Assembly: GCA_963921825.1 (NCBI GenBank)
Contig: OY997589.1
Location: 52,198,546-52,262,545 of the forward strand
Direction: 5' to 3'
From: Erodium maritimum
Taxonomy: Eukaryota > Streptophyta > Magnoliopsida > Geraniales > Geraniaceae
DNA length: 64,000 nucleotides
This document shows positions 1 through 13,857 of the stretch, one piece after another. Position numbers and translations under genes: made by a program. Below the pieces are notes generated by a model. The model worked only from the letters and a program-made list of their open reading frames with translations, made no database searches and was not told the origin of the DNA. How positions within the stretch are numbered: position 1 is the stretch's first letter; every line of letters starts with the position of its first letter.

Positions 1-1058
1 AACCTTGGGAACCCAAATCCGAGACCGTTTATGATTGAAACAATAAAGATTTTCATCTCGACATATTGTAATATGTAAGAAACCAGGAGTAACAAAATGT
101 TCTTTTTGTTCCTCAAGGGACTCCTATGGGCCTCTAGTTGTGTATAGGCATTGATATGACTATTAAAGTTCCCTACCAACGGTGGAAAAACTCAATTCGA
201 GACCATTTGGGCTTCAAACAAAATAGCCTCTCATCTAGAAATACACTATAATATTTAAGAAATCAATAAGAGTAACAAATTGTTCTATTTGCCCATTAAA
301 GGACTCATATGGCTTCTAGTTGTGTATACAAATAGATATTCCTATTAAAGTACCCAACTACTGTGGGAACCCAATCCGACACAATTTGGACTCCAAACAA
401 GTTTTTTCTCTCATCTAGACATACTATAGTATGTAAGAAATAAATAGGAGTAACAAATTGTTCTTTTTGTCCCTCGAAGGACTCATATGGGCCTCTAGTT
501 GTTTATACACATAGATATGCCTATTAAAGTACTCCCACAAACCTTGGGAACCCAAATCCGAGACCGTTTGTGATTGAAACAATACAGTCTTTCATCTAGA
601 CATATTGTAATATGTAAGAAACCAGGAGTAACAAAATGTTCTTTTTGTTCCTCAAGGGACTCCTATGGGCCTCTAGTTGTGTAAAGGCATTGATATGCCT
701 ATTACAGTACCCCACCAACCGTGGAAAAACTCAATTCGAGACCATTTGGGCTTCAAACAAAATAGCCTCTCATCTAGAAATACACTATAATATTTAAAAA
801 GTCAATAGGAGTAACAAATTGTTCTTTTTGTCCATTAAAGTACTCATATGGGCTTCTAGTTGTGTATACAAATATATATTCCTATTAAAGTATCCAACTA
901 CTGTGGGAACCCAATCCGAGACAATTTGGACTCCAAACAAGTTTTTTCTCTCATCTAGACATACTATAGTATGTAAGAAATAAATAGGAGTAACAAATTG
1001 TTCTTTTTGTCCCTCAAAGGAATCATATGGGCCTCTAGTTGTTTATACACATAGATAT
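1..1058 (+). repeat. Centromere-type satellite, block 1 (A-B-C trimers)
   Basis: Tandem satellite that opens on an A monomer (AACCTTGGGAACCC) and holds two ~540-bp trimers. Each trimer is A (about 1-180), B (starts AACCGTGGAAAAACTC, about 179-355) and C (starts AACTACTGTGGGAACCC, about 356-539). The monomers share the landmarks TCATCTAGA, AGTAACAAA, TTCTTTTTGT, ATGGGCCTCTAGTTGT and CTATTAAAGT, so they are diverged copies of one ~180-bp ancestor. The last C monomer is cut by the solo LTR that follows, and the array resumes in register at 4063. Variant bases (TTTATGATTGAAAC, ATTTTCATCTCGA) tie this block to 8761-9299. Confidence 0.93.
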
Positions 1059-4000
1059 TGTCACGCCCCAATTTCAGTAAACCGAACTAGGGACGCAAAC
1101 GTTTAAAAACATGAACACTTGAAACCTGTTTTCAATAAAAGCTTTGAAATTTCCATTTACTTCTCAAAATAATAGTATTTACAATACAAAAACGTCCCAA
1201 CAAGTGGACAAGGTACAACATCCGTTACTGGACTCAACAAAAAGTAAAGACCAGACTCCGCTCCAAGCTCCATGAACTTCAAGAGCTAACCTAGTCCGTC
1301 CGGTGATCAGTACCTGTAGGAAAAGCAGCTAGGGGTGAGCGTTCGCTCACCTCCACGGATAACAGACTGACTATGGCATAATTAGCAGAAAAAGCCAGTA
1401 ACACTAAAACCAAACCCAACGCCGGGACTACAGTCCCCAACTCAAGTACTCAACTGACCCACAACCCGTCACCTTCCTCAACAGACTCGACACTCGATAA
1501 AAACAGTGTAGACCCGATACAACTATCGACGACCTCCTCAAGGACTCGAACGAAACGACACAACACCAAACAAGATCACAAAGGATCGCACACCAGCTGC
1601 TCAGTAACCAATCTCAATCAGGTCAGGGTTCGACCTATCGCAATTCCTCGACACGAAGTCGGATCAGGCTGTCGACCTTTCGAACTCGCAATTCCTCGAC
1701 ACTAAGTCGGATCAGGCTGTCGACCTTTAAAACTCGCAATTCATCGACACTAAGTCGGATCAGGCTGTCGACCTTTAGAACTCGCAATTCATCGACACTA
1801 AGTCGGATCAGGCTGTCGACCTTTAAAACTCGCAATTCATCGACACTAAGTCGGATCAGGCTGTCGACCTTTAGAACTCGCAATTCATCGACACTAAGTC
1901 GGATCAGGCTGTCGACCTTTAAAACTCGCAATTCATCGACACTAAGTCGGATCAGGCTGTCGACCTTTAGAACTCACCACCCCAGGTAACCACAATCACA
2001 ATCACAGGCAAGTTCAATCACACAGGCACTCAAGGCCACTCAAGACACCTCAACAGTCAAGACTCGGGTTCAACAACCCCACAGGCACTCACTGCCACTC
2101 AAGACACCAAATTAAATACACGGCTCTCATGGCCACCCCGACTCAACAATTAAATACGGGCTCTCAAGGCCACCCAAACTCAACAATTAAACACGGGCTC
2201 TCAAGGCCACCCAAACTCAACAATTAAATACAGGCTCTCAAGGCCACCCAAACTCAACAATTAAATAAAACGCACGACAACCTCCGGCATACTCGATGCC
2301 TCCAACGGTCCTAAAATCACTAGTTTCACAAACAACCTCCGGGCATGGTCATATGCCTCCAGTAATTCAATTATCGCTAAGTTCTCTGTTCCTACGACAC
2401 TACTAAGTGTCACATGCTTTTCTCTTGAACGCTACAATCCCGTATCATGCTTTTCTAATAATTAAATAAATCTACTCAACCCACGACACCCCGGTGTCAC
2501 TTGCAATTCTACTATTAACTTTCCCTAATCAGGGCCGAGATCCGGCTACTTTTCCCTACCTCGTATATAGATCCAAAAGCGGTCCAACAAAACCCGAAGT
2601 ACACCCAGTCACTCGCCGAGCTTCCCTTTGTCTCGGTCCGTAGCACGATCTAACAGAACACAAATTTAAAGTACTTTTAAACTAGTACGAATAAACCGAA
2701 AAATAACATACTTAACGCCCAAACGTAACCCCGACAATGCCGATCACTCCCAAACTTCCCCATTACTCGATATTGCCGAAAAAGGACCCGTAAGGGCCAG
2801 ATTCGCCCGACATGGCGAATCTGCCCGGTTTTGGTTAATTGCCTTCCGGGGCTCCAAAAGCCCCCGTTTTCGTTTCCACGGTCTTAGAATAAATCAAGGA
2901 ACTCAACGCACTTGACGGAATCGAATTCCGACTTCTAAATCAATTAATTAACGTTTAAAGTTTCCCAAAACCTGTTAATTACAACTTCTCCAATTTAATT
3001 CCAAAATTCGATTCGGTTTGGGATAAATGGTCCGGGGAACGTTTTAAACTACCCGAGTAATTAAAACACGAACAACCGAGCACGTGGGCCCCACCCAAAG
3101 GGCTTGGCCGTGCCCTAGGGTTTGAGGGAGGGGCTCGGCCACCAAGTGGTGGCTGCTGCCACCTCCGGCCAGCCACCACATGGCCGGCCGGCCACCACCC
3201 ACGGTGGCCGGAGCTCCTCCCGAGCCTCCGGTCACCGGAAAACGTGAAATTTCTCTCCCAAACACCTCTAAAACGTCTCCAACACCTCTCTAATCTCTAC
3301 ACAACCCTAAACCAAATTTTATAACCAAACTCTAGCTCTTGAAAATAATCGAAACGAGAATCGGTTCGGGTATTACCGTAGAGGAGAATGAGGGGAACGT
3401 GATTGCTCTTTGCTTCAAGACGATCCAAAGGTTTGATTTTCCTCCAAACCCTAACTTCCCTCTCTTCCTTCTTCTTCTTCTTCTCCTTCTCTCTCTAAAC
3501 TCTCTCTTCTTCTTTTCTAATTAAAATAACTAACACAAAACACAACTTTCCCCCCTTTAACCATGTGTTTCGGCCAACACACCACAACCATCCATTTTCC
3601 CCCCAAAACTAACTCCACCAAGTAGTTGACATGTGTCAAGGTGGGTCCCACACCTTTTGGAAAATATCTAGTTGATATTTTCCAATCAGATTCGCGAAAA
3701 AAGGACGTTTCGGGCCCCGAACGGGCACTTTTCCCAAGAAAATTTTAAACTGGACGGGCTTCAAGGAAACGGCCCAACTAAGACCGCTACGACGACGGCT
3801 AAGCTTTTCGGGTCCAAAACGGTCCTCGAATGGACCAAAACGTCGCTCGGGTGACTTTTCCAGCGAAAAATCAATCTTTCCCAAATTGACCAGAAAGTTG
3901 CCCTGAGTCCCCCGTAACTCATTTTAGTCGATAACGGGGTCAACTTAAGTCCGGTATGACCCTCGGGGTCAATTTAAGTTAAGTTAAGTGTCTGTCTTAA

Positions 4001-4062
4001 AATTTTTAAATTTTCCTGTTTTTCGCAGGTTTGACTGAGAGTGACCGGGAGTGGTTATTACA
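1059..4062 (-). mobile_element. Solo LTR, Ty3/Gypsy Tekay/Del-like, subfamily F1
   Basis: A 3004-bp LTR that reads TGTCACGCCC...TTATTACA on the plus strand, so the element runs on the minus strand (TGTAATAACC...GGGCGTGACA). The 5-bp target duplication GATAT lies at 1054-1058 and 4063-4067. No internal sequence is present, so this is a solo LTR left by LTR-LTR recombination. It matches the LTRs of the whole-looking element at 47237-58754 along its length, including the 48-bp minisatellite (1641-1974), a ~37-bp repeat region (about 2105-2270) and the inverted repeat at 1334-1351. It is visibly more diverged from those LTRs than they are from each other. Confidence 0.93.
1641..1974. repeat. 48-bp minisatellite inside F1 LTR
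   Basis: Seven tandem 48-bp units, each containing CGACACTAAGTCGGATCAGG and CTGTCGACC. Since 48 is a multiple of three, the minus strand is open and would spell a 16-residue repeated peptide. I regard that as a by-product of the repeat, not a gene. The same array sits at the matching place in both LTRs of the 47-59 kb element. Confidence 0.92.
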
Positions 4063-7000
4063 GATATGCCTATTAAAGTACTCCCACAAACCTTGGGAAC
4101 CCAAATCCGAGACCGTTTGTGATTGAAACAATACAGTCTTTCATCTAGACATATTGTAATATGTAAGAAACCAGGAGTAACAAAATGTTCTTTTTGTTCC
4201 TCAAGGGACTCCTATGAGCCTCTAGTTGTGTAAAGGCATTGATATGCCTATTACAGTACCCCACCAACCGTGGAAAAACTCAATTCGAGACCATTTGGGC
4301 TTCAAACAAAATAGCCTCTCATCTAGAAATACACTATAATATTTAAAAAGTCAATAGGAGTAACAAATTATTCTTTTTGTCCATTAAAGTACTCATATTG
4401 GCTTCTAGTTGTGTATACAAATATATATTCCTATTAAAGTATCCAACTACTGTGGGAACCCAATCCGAGACAATTTGGACTCCAAACAAGTTTTTTCTCT
4501 CATCTAGACATGCTATAGTATGTAAGAAATAAATAGGAGTAACAAATTGTTCTTTTTGTCCCTCAAAGGAATCATATGGGCCTCTAGTTGTTTATACACA
4601 TAGATATGCCTATTAAAGTACTCCCACAAACCTTGGAAACCCAAATCCGAGACCGTTTGTGATTGAAACAATATAGTCTTTCATCTAGACATATTGTAAT
4701 ATGTAAGAAACCAGGAGTAACAAAATGTTCTTTTTGTTCCTCAAGAGACTCCTATGGGCCTCTAGTTGTGTATAGACATTGATATGCCTATTAAAGTTCC
4801 CCACCAACCGTGTAAAAACTAAATTCGAGACCATTTGGGCTTAAAACAAAATACCCTCTCATCTAGACATACACCATAATGTTTAAGAAGTCAATAGTAG
4901 TAACAAATTGTTTTTTTGTCCATTAAAGGACTCATATGGGCTTCTAAGTTGTGTATACAAATAGATATTCCTATTAAAGTACCCCAACTACTGTGGGAAC
5001 CCAATCCGAGACAATTTAGACTCCAAACAAGTTTTTCTCTTATCTAGACATACTATAGTATTTAAGAAATAAATAGGAGTAACAAATTGTTCTTTTTGTC
5101 CCTCAAAGAACTCATATGGGCCTCTAGTTGTTTATACACATAGATATGCCTATTAAAGTACTCCCACAAACATGGGGAACCCAAATCCGAGACCGTTTGT
5201 GATTGAAACAATATAGTCTTTCATCTAGACATATTGTAATATGTAAGAAACCAGGAGTAACAAAATGTTCTTTTTGTTCCTCAAGGGACTCCTATGGGCC
5301 ACTAGTTGTGTATAGGCATCGATATGCCTATTAAAGTTCCCCACCAACCGTGGAAAAACTCAATTCGAGACCATTTGGGCTTCAAACAAAATAGCCTCTC
5401 ATCTAGACATACACCATAATGTTTAAGAAGTCAATAGTAGTAACAAATTGTTTTTTTTGTCCATTAAAGGACTCATATGGGCTTCTAAGTTGTGTATACA
5501 AATAGATATTCCTATTAAAGTACCCCAACTACTGTGGGAACCAAATCCGAGACAATTTGGACTCCAAACAAGTTTTTCTCTCATCTAGACATACTATAGT
5601 ATTTAAGAAATAAATAGGAGTAACAATTTGTTCTTTTTGTCCCTCAAAGAACTCATATGGGCCTCTAGTTGTTTATACACATAGATATGCCTATTAAAGT
5701 ACTCCCACAAACCTTGGGAACCCAAATCCGAGACTGTTTATGATTGAAACAATAAATTTTTTCATCTAGACATATTGTAATATGTAAGAAACCAGGAGTA
5801 ACAAAATGTTCTTTTTGTTTCTCAAGGGACTCCTATGGGCCTCTAGTTGTGTATAGGCATTGATATGACTATTAAAGTTCCCCACCAACGGTGGAAAAAC
5901 TCAATTCCAGACCATTTGGGCTTCAAACAAAATAGCCTCTCATCTAGACATACACTATAATATTTAAGAAGTCAATAGGAGTAACAAATTGTTCTTTTTG
6001 TCCATTAAAGGACTCATATGGGCTTCTAGTTGTGTATACAAATAGATATTCCTATTAAAGTACCCAACTACTGTGGGAACCCAATCCGAGACAATTTGGA
6101 CTCCAAACAAGTTTTTTCTCTCATCTAGAAATACTATAGTATATAAGAAATAAATAGGAGTAACAAATTGTTCTTTTTGTCCCTCAAAGGACTAATATGG
6201 GCCTCTAGTTGTTTATACACATAGATATGCCTATTAAAGTACTCCCACAAACCTTGGGAACCCAAATCCGAGACCGTTTGTGATTGAAACAATATAGTCT
6301 TTCATCTAGACATATTGTAATATGTAAGAAACTAGGAGTAACAAAATGTTCTTTTTGTTCCTCAAGGGACTCCTATGGGCCTCTAGTTGTGTATGCGCAT
6401 ACATATGCCTATTAAAGTACCCCACAAACCGTGGAAAAACTCAATTCGAGACCATTTGGGCTTAAAACAAAATAGCCTCTCATCTAGACATACACCATAA
6501 TGTTTAAGAAATCAATAGGAGTAACAAATTGTTCTTTTTGTCCACTAAAGGACTCATATGGCTTCAAGTTATGTATACAAATAGATATTCCTAATAAAGT
6601 ACCCAACTACTGTGGGAACCCAATCCGAGACTGTTTGGTCTCCAAACAAGTTTTTCTCTCATCTAGACATACTAGTATGTAAGAAATAAATAGGAGTAAC
6701 ATATTTTTCTTTTTGTCCAATAAAGGACTCATATGGGCTTCTAAGTTGTGTATACAAATAGATATTCCTATTAAAGTACCCCAACTACTGTGGGAACCCA
6801 ATCCGAGACAATTTGGACTCCAAACAAGTTTTTCTCTCATCTAGACATACTATAGTATTTAAGAAATAAATAGGAGTAACAAATTGTTCTTTTTGTCCCT
6901 CAAAGAACTCATATGGGCCTCTAGTTGTTTATACACATAGATATGCCTATTAAAGTACTCCCACAAACATGGGGATCCCAAATCCGAGACCGTTTGTGAT

Positions 7001-10000
7001 TGAAACAATATAGTCTTTCATCTAGACATATTGTAATATGTAAGAAACCAGGAGTAACAAAATGTTCTTTTTGTTCCTCAAGGGACTCCTATGGGCCACT
7101 AGTTGTGTATAGGCATTGATATGCCTATTAAAGTTCCCCACCAACCGTGGAAAAACTCAATTCGAGACCATTTGGGCTTCAAACAAAATAGCCTCTCATC
7201 TAGACATACACCATAATGTTTAAGAAGTCAATAGTAGTAACAAATTGTTCTTTTTGTCCATTAAAGGACTCATATGGGCTTCTAAGTTGTGTATACAAAT
7301 AGATATTCCTATTAAAGTACCCAACTACTGTGGGAACCCAATCCGAGACAATTTGGACTCCAAACAAGTTTTTTCTCTCATCTAGAAATACTATAGTATA
7401 TAAGAAATAAATAGGAGTAACAAATTGTTCTTTTTGTCCCTCAAAGGACTAATATGGGCCTCTAGTTGTTTATACACATATATATGCCTATTAAAGTACT
7501 CCCACAAACCTTGGGAACCCAAATCCGAGACCGTTTGTGATTGAAACAATATAGTCTTTCATCTAGACATATTGTAATATGTAAGAAACTAGGAGTAACA
7601 AAATGTTCTTTTTGTTCCTCAAGGGACTCCTATGGGCCTCTAGTTGTGTATGGGCATACATATGCCTATTAAAGTACCCCACAAACCGTGGAAAAACTCA
7701 ATTCGAGACCATTTGGGCTTAAAACAAAATAGCCTCTCATCTAGACATACACCATAATGTTTAAGAAATCAATAGGAGTAACAAATTGTTCTTTTTGTCC
7801 ACTAAAGGACTCATATGGATTCAAGTTATGTATACAAATAGATATTCCTAATAAAGTTCCCAACTACTGTGGGAACCCAATCCGAGACTGTTTGGTCTCC
7901 AAACAAGTTTTTCTCTCATCTAGACATACTAGTATGTAAGAAATAAATAGGAGTAACATATTTTTCTTTTTGTCCAATAAAGGACTCATATGGGCTTCTA
8001 AGTTGTGTATACAAATAGATATTCCTATTAAAGTACCCCAACTACTGTGGGAACCCAATCCGAGACAATTTGGACTCCAAACAAGTTTTTCTCTCATCTA
8101 GACATACTATAGTATTTAAGAAATAAATAGGAGTAACAAATTGTTCTTTTTGTCCCTCAAAGAACTCATATGGGCCTCTAGTTGTTTATACACATAGATA
8201 TGCCTATTAAAGTACTCCCACAAACCTTGGGAACCCAAATCCGATACCGTTTGTGATTGAAACAATATAGTCTTTCATCTAGACATATTGTAATATATAA
8301 GAAACCAGGAGTAACAAAATGTTCTTTTTGTTCCTCAAGGGACTCCTATGGGCCTCTAGTTGTGTATAGGCATTGATATGCCTATTAAAGTTCCTCACCA
8401 ACCGTAGAAAAACTAGATTAGAGACCATTTGGGCTTCAAACAAAATAGCCTCTTATCTAGACATACACTATAATATTTGAGAAGTCAATAGGAGTAACAA
8501 ATTGTTCTTTTTTTCCATTAAAGGACTCATATGGGCTTATAGTTGTGTATAAAAATATATATTACGATTAAAGTACCCCAACTACTGTGGAACCCCAATC
8601 CGAGACTGTTTGGTCTCCAAACAAGTTTTTCTCTCATCTAGACATACTAGTATGTAAGAAATAAATAGGAGTAACAAATTGTTCTTTTTGTCCCTCAAAG
8701 GACTCATATGGGCCTCTAGTTGTTTATACACATAGATATGCCTATTAAAGTACTCCCACAAACCATGGGAACCCAAATCCGAGACCGTTTATGATTGAAA
8801 CAACAAAGATTTTCATCTCGAAATATTGTAATATGTAAGAAACCAGGAGTAACAAAATGTTCTTTTTGTTCCTCAAGGGACTCCTATGGGCCTCTAGTTG
8901 TGTATAGGCATTGATATGACTATTAAAGTTCCCTACCAACGGTGGAAAAACTCAATTCGAGACCATTTGGGCTTCAAACAAAATAGCCTCTCATCTAGAA
9001 ATACACTATAATATTTAAGAAATCAATAGGAGTAACAAATTGTTCTATTTGCCCATTAAAGGACTCATATGGCTTCTAGTTGTGTATACAAATAGATATT
9101 CCTATTAAAGTACCCAACTACTGTGGGAACCCAATCCGACACAATTTGGACTCCAAACAAGTTTTTTCTCTCATCTAGACATACTATAGTATGTAAGAAA
9201 TAAATAGGAGTAATAAATTGTTCTTTTTGTCCCTCAAAGGACTCATATGGGCCTCTAGTTGTTTATACACATAGATATGCCTATTAAAGTACTCCCACAA
9301 ACCTTGGTAACCCAAATCCGAGACCGTTTGTGATTGAAACAATACAGTCTTTCATCTAGACATATTGTAATATGTAAGAAACCAGGAGTAACAAAATGTT
9401 CTTTTTGTTCCTCAAGGGACTCCTATGAGCCTCTAGTTGTGTAAAGGCATTGATATGCCTATTACAGTACCCCACCAACCGTGGAAAAACTCAATTCGAG
9501 ACCATTTGGGCTTCAAACAAAATAGCCTCTCATCTAGAAATACACTATAATATTTAAAAAGTCAATAGGAGTAACAAATTGTTCTTTTTGTCCATTAAAG
9601 TACTCATATGGGCTTCTAGTTGTGTATACAAATATATATTCCTATTAAAGTATCCAACTACTGTGGGAACCCAATCCGAGACAATTTGGACTCCAAACAA
9701 GTTTTTTCTCTCATCTAGACATACTATAGTATGTAAGAAATAAATAGGAGTAACAAATTGTTCTTTTTGTCCCTCAAAGGAATCATATGGGCATCTAGTT
9801 GTTTATACACATAGATATGCCTATTAAAGTACTCCCACAAACCTTGGAAACCCAAATCCGAGACCGTTTGTGATTGAAACAATATAGTCTTTCATCTAGA
9901 CATATTGTAATATGTAAGAAACCAGGAGTAACAAAATGTTCTTTTTGTTCCTCAAGAGACTCCTATGGGCCTCTAGTTGTGTATAGGCATTGATATGCCT

Positions 10001-13000
10001 ACTAAAGTTCCCCACCAACCGTGTAAAAACTAAATTCGAGACCATTTGGGCTTAAAACAAAATACCCTCTCATCTAGACATACACCATAATGTTTAAGAA
10101 GTCAATAGTAGTAACAAATTGGTTTTTTTGTCCATTAAAGGACTCATATGGGCTTCTAAGTTGTGTATACAAATAGATATTCCAATTAAAGTACCCCAAC
10201 TACTGTGGGAACCCAATCCGAGACAATTTGGACTCCAAACAAGTTTTTCTCTCATCTAGACATACTATAGTATTTAAGAAATAAATAGGAGTAACAAATT
10301 GTTCTTTTTGTCCCTCAAAGAACTCATATGGGCCTCTAGTTGTTTATACACATAGATATGCCTATTAAAGTACTCCCACAAACATGGGGATCCCAAATCC
10401 GAGACCGTTTGTGATTGAAACAATATAGTCTTTCATCTAGACATATTGTAATATGTAAGAAACCAGGAGTAACAAAATGTTCTTTTTGTTCCTCAAGGGA
10501 CTCCTATGGGCCACTAGTTGTGTATAGGCATTGATATGCCTATTAAAGTTCCCCACCAACCGTGGAAAAACTCAATTCGAGACCATTTGGGCTTCAAACA
10601 AAATAGCCTCTCATCTAGACATACACCATAATGTTTAAGAAGTCAATAGTAGTAACAAATTGTTCTTTTTGTCCATTAAAGGACTCATATGGGCTTCTAA
10701 GTTGTGTATACAAATAGATATTCCTATTAAAGTACCCCAACTACTGTGGGAACCAAATCCGAGACAATTTGGACTCCAAACAAGTTTTTCTCTCATCTAG
10801 ACATACTATAGTATTTAAGAAATAAATAGGAGTAACAATTTGTTCTTTTTGTCCCTCAAAGAACTCATATGGGCCTCTAGTTGTTTATACACATAGATAT
10901 GCCTATTAAAGTACTCCCACAAACCTTGGGAACCCAAATCCGAGATCGTTTGTGATTGAAACAATATAGTCTTTCATCTAGACATATTGTAATATGTAAG
11001 AAACCAGGAGTAACAAAATGTTCTTTTTGTTCCTCAAGAGACTCCTATGGGCCTCTAGTTGTGTATGGGCATTGATATGCCTATTAAAGTTCCCCACCAA
11101 CCGTGTAAAAACTACATTCAAGTCCATTTGGGCTTAAAACAAAATACCCTCTCATCTAGACATACACCATAATGTTTAAGAAGTCAATAGTAGTAACAAA
11201 TTTTTTATTTGTCCATTAAAGGACTCATATGGGCTTCTAAGTTGTGTATACAAATAGATATTCCTATTAAAGTACCCCAACTACTGTGGGAACCCAATCC
11301 GAGACAATTTGGACTCCAAACAAGTTTTTCTCTCATCTAGACATACTATAGTATTTAAGAAATAAATAGGAGTAACAAATTGTTCTTTTTGTCCCTCAAA
11401 GAACTCATATGGGCCTCTAGTTGTTTATACACATAGATATGCCTATTAAAGTACTCCCACAAACATGGGGAACCCAAATCCGAGACCGTTTGTGATTGAA
11501 ACAATATAGTCTTTCATCTAGCCATATTGTAATATGTAAGAAACCAGGAGTAACAAAATGTTCTTTTTGTTCCTCAAGGGACTCCTATGGGCCTATAGTT
11601 GTGTATAGGCATTGATATGCCTATTAAAGTTCCCCACCAACCGTGTAAAAACTCAATTCGAGACCATTTGGGCTTAAAACAAAATAGCGTCTCATCTAGA
11701 CATACACCATAATGTTTAAGAAGTCAACAGTAGTAACAAATTGTTCTCTTTGTCCATTAAAGGACTCATACGGGCTTCTAAGTTGTGTATACAAATAGAT
11801 ATTCCTATTAAAGTACCCCAAATACTGTGGGAACCCAATCCGAGACAATTTGGACTCCAAACAAGTTTTTCTCTCATCTAGACATACTATAATATGTAAG
11901 AAATAAATAGGATTAACAAATTGTTCTTTTTGTCCCTCAAAGGACTCATATGGGCCTCTAGTTGTTTATACACATAGATATGCCTATTAAAGTACTCCCA
12001 CAAACCTTGGGAACTCAAATCCGAGACCATTTGTGATTGAAACAATATAGTCTTTCATCTAGACATATTGTAATATGTAAGAAACCAGGAGTAACAAAAT
12101 GTTCTTTTTGTTCCTCAAGAGACTCCTATGGGCCTCTAGTTGTGTATAGGCATTGATATGCCTATTAAAGTTCCCCACCAACCGTGTAAAAACTAAATTC
12201 GAGACCATTTGGGCTTAAAACAAAATACCCTCTCATCTAGACATACACCATAATGTTTAAGAAGTCAATAGTAGTAACAAATTGTTCTTTTTGTCCATTA
12301 AAGGACTCATATGGGCTTCTAAGTTGTGTATACAAATAGATATTCCTATTAAAGTACCCCAACTACTGTGGGAACCCAATCCGAGACAATTTGAACTCCA
12401 AACAAGTTTTTTCTCTCATCTAGTCATACTATAGTATGTAAGAAATAAATAGGATTAACAAATTGTTCTTTTTGTCCCTCAAAGGACTCATATGGGCCTC
12501 TAGTTGTTTATACACATAGATATGCCTATTAAAGTACTCCCACAAACCTTGGGAACTCAAATCCGAGACCGTTTGTGATTGAAACAATATAGTCTTTCAT
12601 CTAGACATATTGTAATATGTAAGAAACCAGGAGTAACAAAATGTTCTTTTTGTTCCTCAAGGGACTCCTATGGGCCTATAGTTGTGTATAGGCATTGATA
12701 TGCCTATTAAAGTTCCCCACCAACCGTGTAAAAACTCAATTCGAGACCATTTGGGCTTAAAACAAAATAGCCTCTCATCTAGACATACACCATAATGTTT
12801 AAGAAGTCAATAGTAGTAACAAATTGTTCTTTTTGTCCATTAAAGGACTCATATGGGCTTCTAAGTTGTGTATACAAATAGATATTCCTATTAAAGTACC
12901 CCAACTACTGTGGGAACCCAATCCGAGACAATTTGAACTCCAAACAAGTTTTTTCTCTCATCTAGTCATACTATAGTATGTAAGAAATAAATAGGATTAA

Positions 13001-13228
13001 CAAATTGTTCTTTTTGTCCCTCAAAGGACTCATATGGGCCTCTAGTTGTTTATACACATAGATATGCCTATTAAAGTACTCCCACAAACCTTGGGAACTC
13101 AAATCTGAGACCGTTTGTGATTGAAACAATATAGTCTTTCATCTAGACATATTGTAATATGTAAGAAACCAGGAGTAACAAAATGTTCTTTTTGTTCCTC
13201 AAGGGACTCCTATGGGCCTCTAGTTGTG
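4063..13228 (+). repeat. Centromere-type satellite, block 2 (about 17 higher-order units)
   Basis: Longest uninterrupted array. A monomers begin near 4089, 4629, 5169, 5710, 6250, 6966, 7507, 8223, 8761, 9300, 9840, 10381, 10922, 11462, 12003, 12545 and 13087. The step is 538-542 bp except 6250-6966 and 7507-8223, which are 716 bp because an extra C-type monomer makes A-B-C-C. Every monomer points the same way. C monomers usually carry ACATACTATAGTATGT, or a close variant with TATTT at its right end, and A monomers carry ACATATTGTAATATGT. The block ends within an A monomer at the LTR insertion. Confidence 0.94.
6060..8220 (+). repeat. Seven-monomer (1257-bp) duplication within the satellite
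   Basis: The stretch 6060-6963 recurs at 7317-8220 with only a few differences, an offset of 1257 bp or seven monomers. Both copies carry the same rare variants: TAGAAATACTATAGTATATAAG in the first C monomer (spread over about 22 bases), ACTAATATGGG, and the extra C monomer with GAGACTGTTTGGTCTCC. Unequal crossover moving a 4+3 monomer block is the simplest explanation. Confidence 0.85.
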
Positions 13229-13857
13229 TGTCACGCCCCAATTTTAGTAAGACCGAACTAGGGACGCGAACTTTTTAAAACATAAAAACACTTGAAAACC
13301 TGTTTTCATTAAACACTTTAAAAGTACCATTTGTTCAACAAAATAATAATTACAGTTTAAAACACGTCCCAATAAGTGGACAAAAGACGAGGTATCCGTC
13401 ACTAGACTCAAGAGAAGACCCGGACTCCGCTCCTAGCTCCCCAAGCTTCGAGAGGTCACCTAGTCCGTCCCACAAACAGTACCTGTAGGAAAAGCAGCTA
13501 GGGGTGAGCGTTCGCTCACCACCACGGATAACAGACTGACTACGGCATAATTAGCAGACAAACAAGTAACACCAACAACAACTTAACACCGGGGAACACC
13601 ATCCCCAACCCAAGTACTCTAACTGACAAACACCCACGGTGACTTTCCTCGAATGACTCGATACTTGACACACAAGGTAGACCCGACACAACGATCACGG
13701 CCTCTTCCAAGGACTCAAAGGGAACTACGCAACACCAAACAACCTCACAAGGGATCACACACCAAACAAGATCACAAAGGATCGCATACCAAACAAGATC
13801 ACAAAGGATCGCAAACCAGCTGCCAAGAACACCCTCCCGGGACTCTAACCCGGTCAG

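Noticed and set aside
1641-1974. Open frame with a 16-residue repeated peptide (also at 47857-48108 and 56373-56624)
   Set aside because: It is the 48-bp LTR minisatellite read in one frame; openness follows from a period divisible by three, and it has no start context or family resemblance.
6500-8939. Short open frames of 60-77 codons in the satellite
   Set aside because: They recur because the satellite repeats, change with monomer variants, and lack coding character.
4063-13228. CENP-B box in the satellite
   Set aside because: I could not find an NTTCGNNNNANNCGGGN-like motif in the A, B or C monomers.
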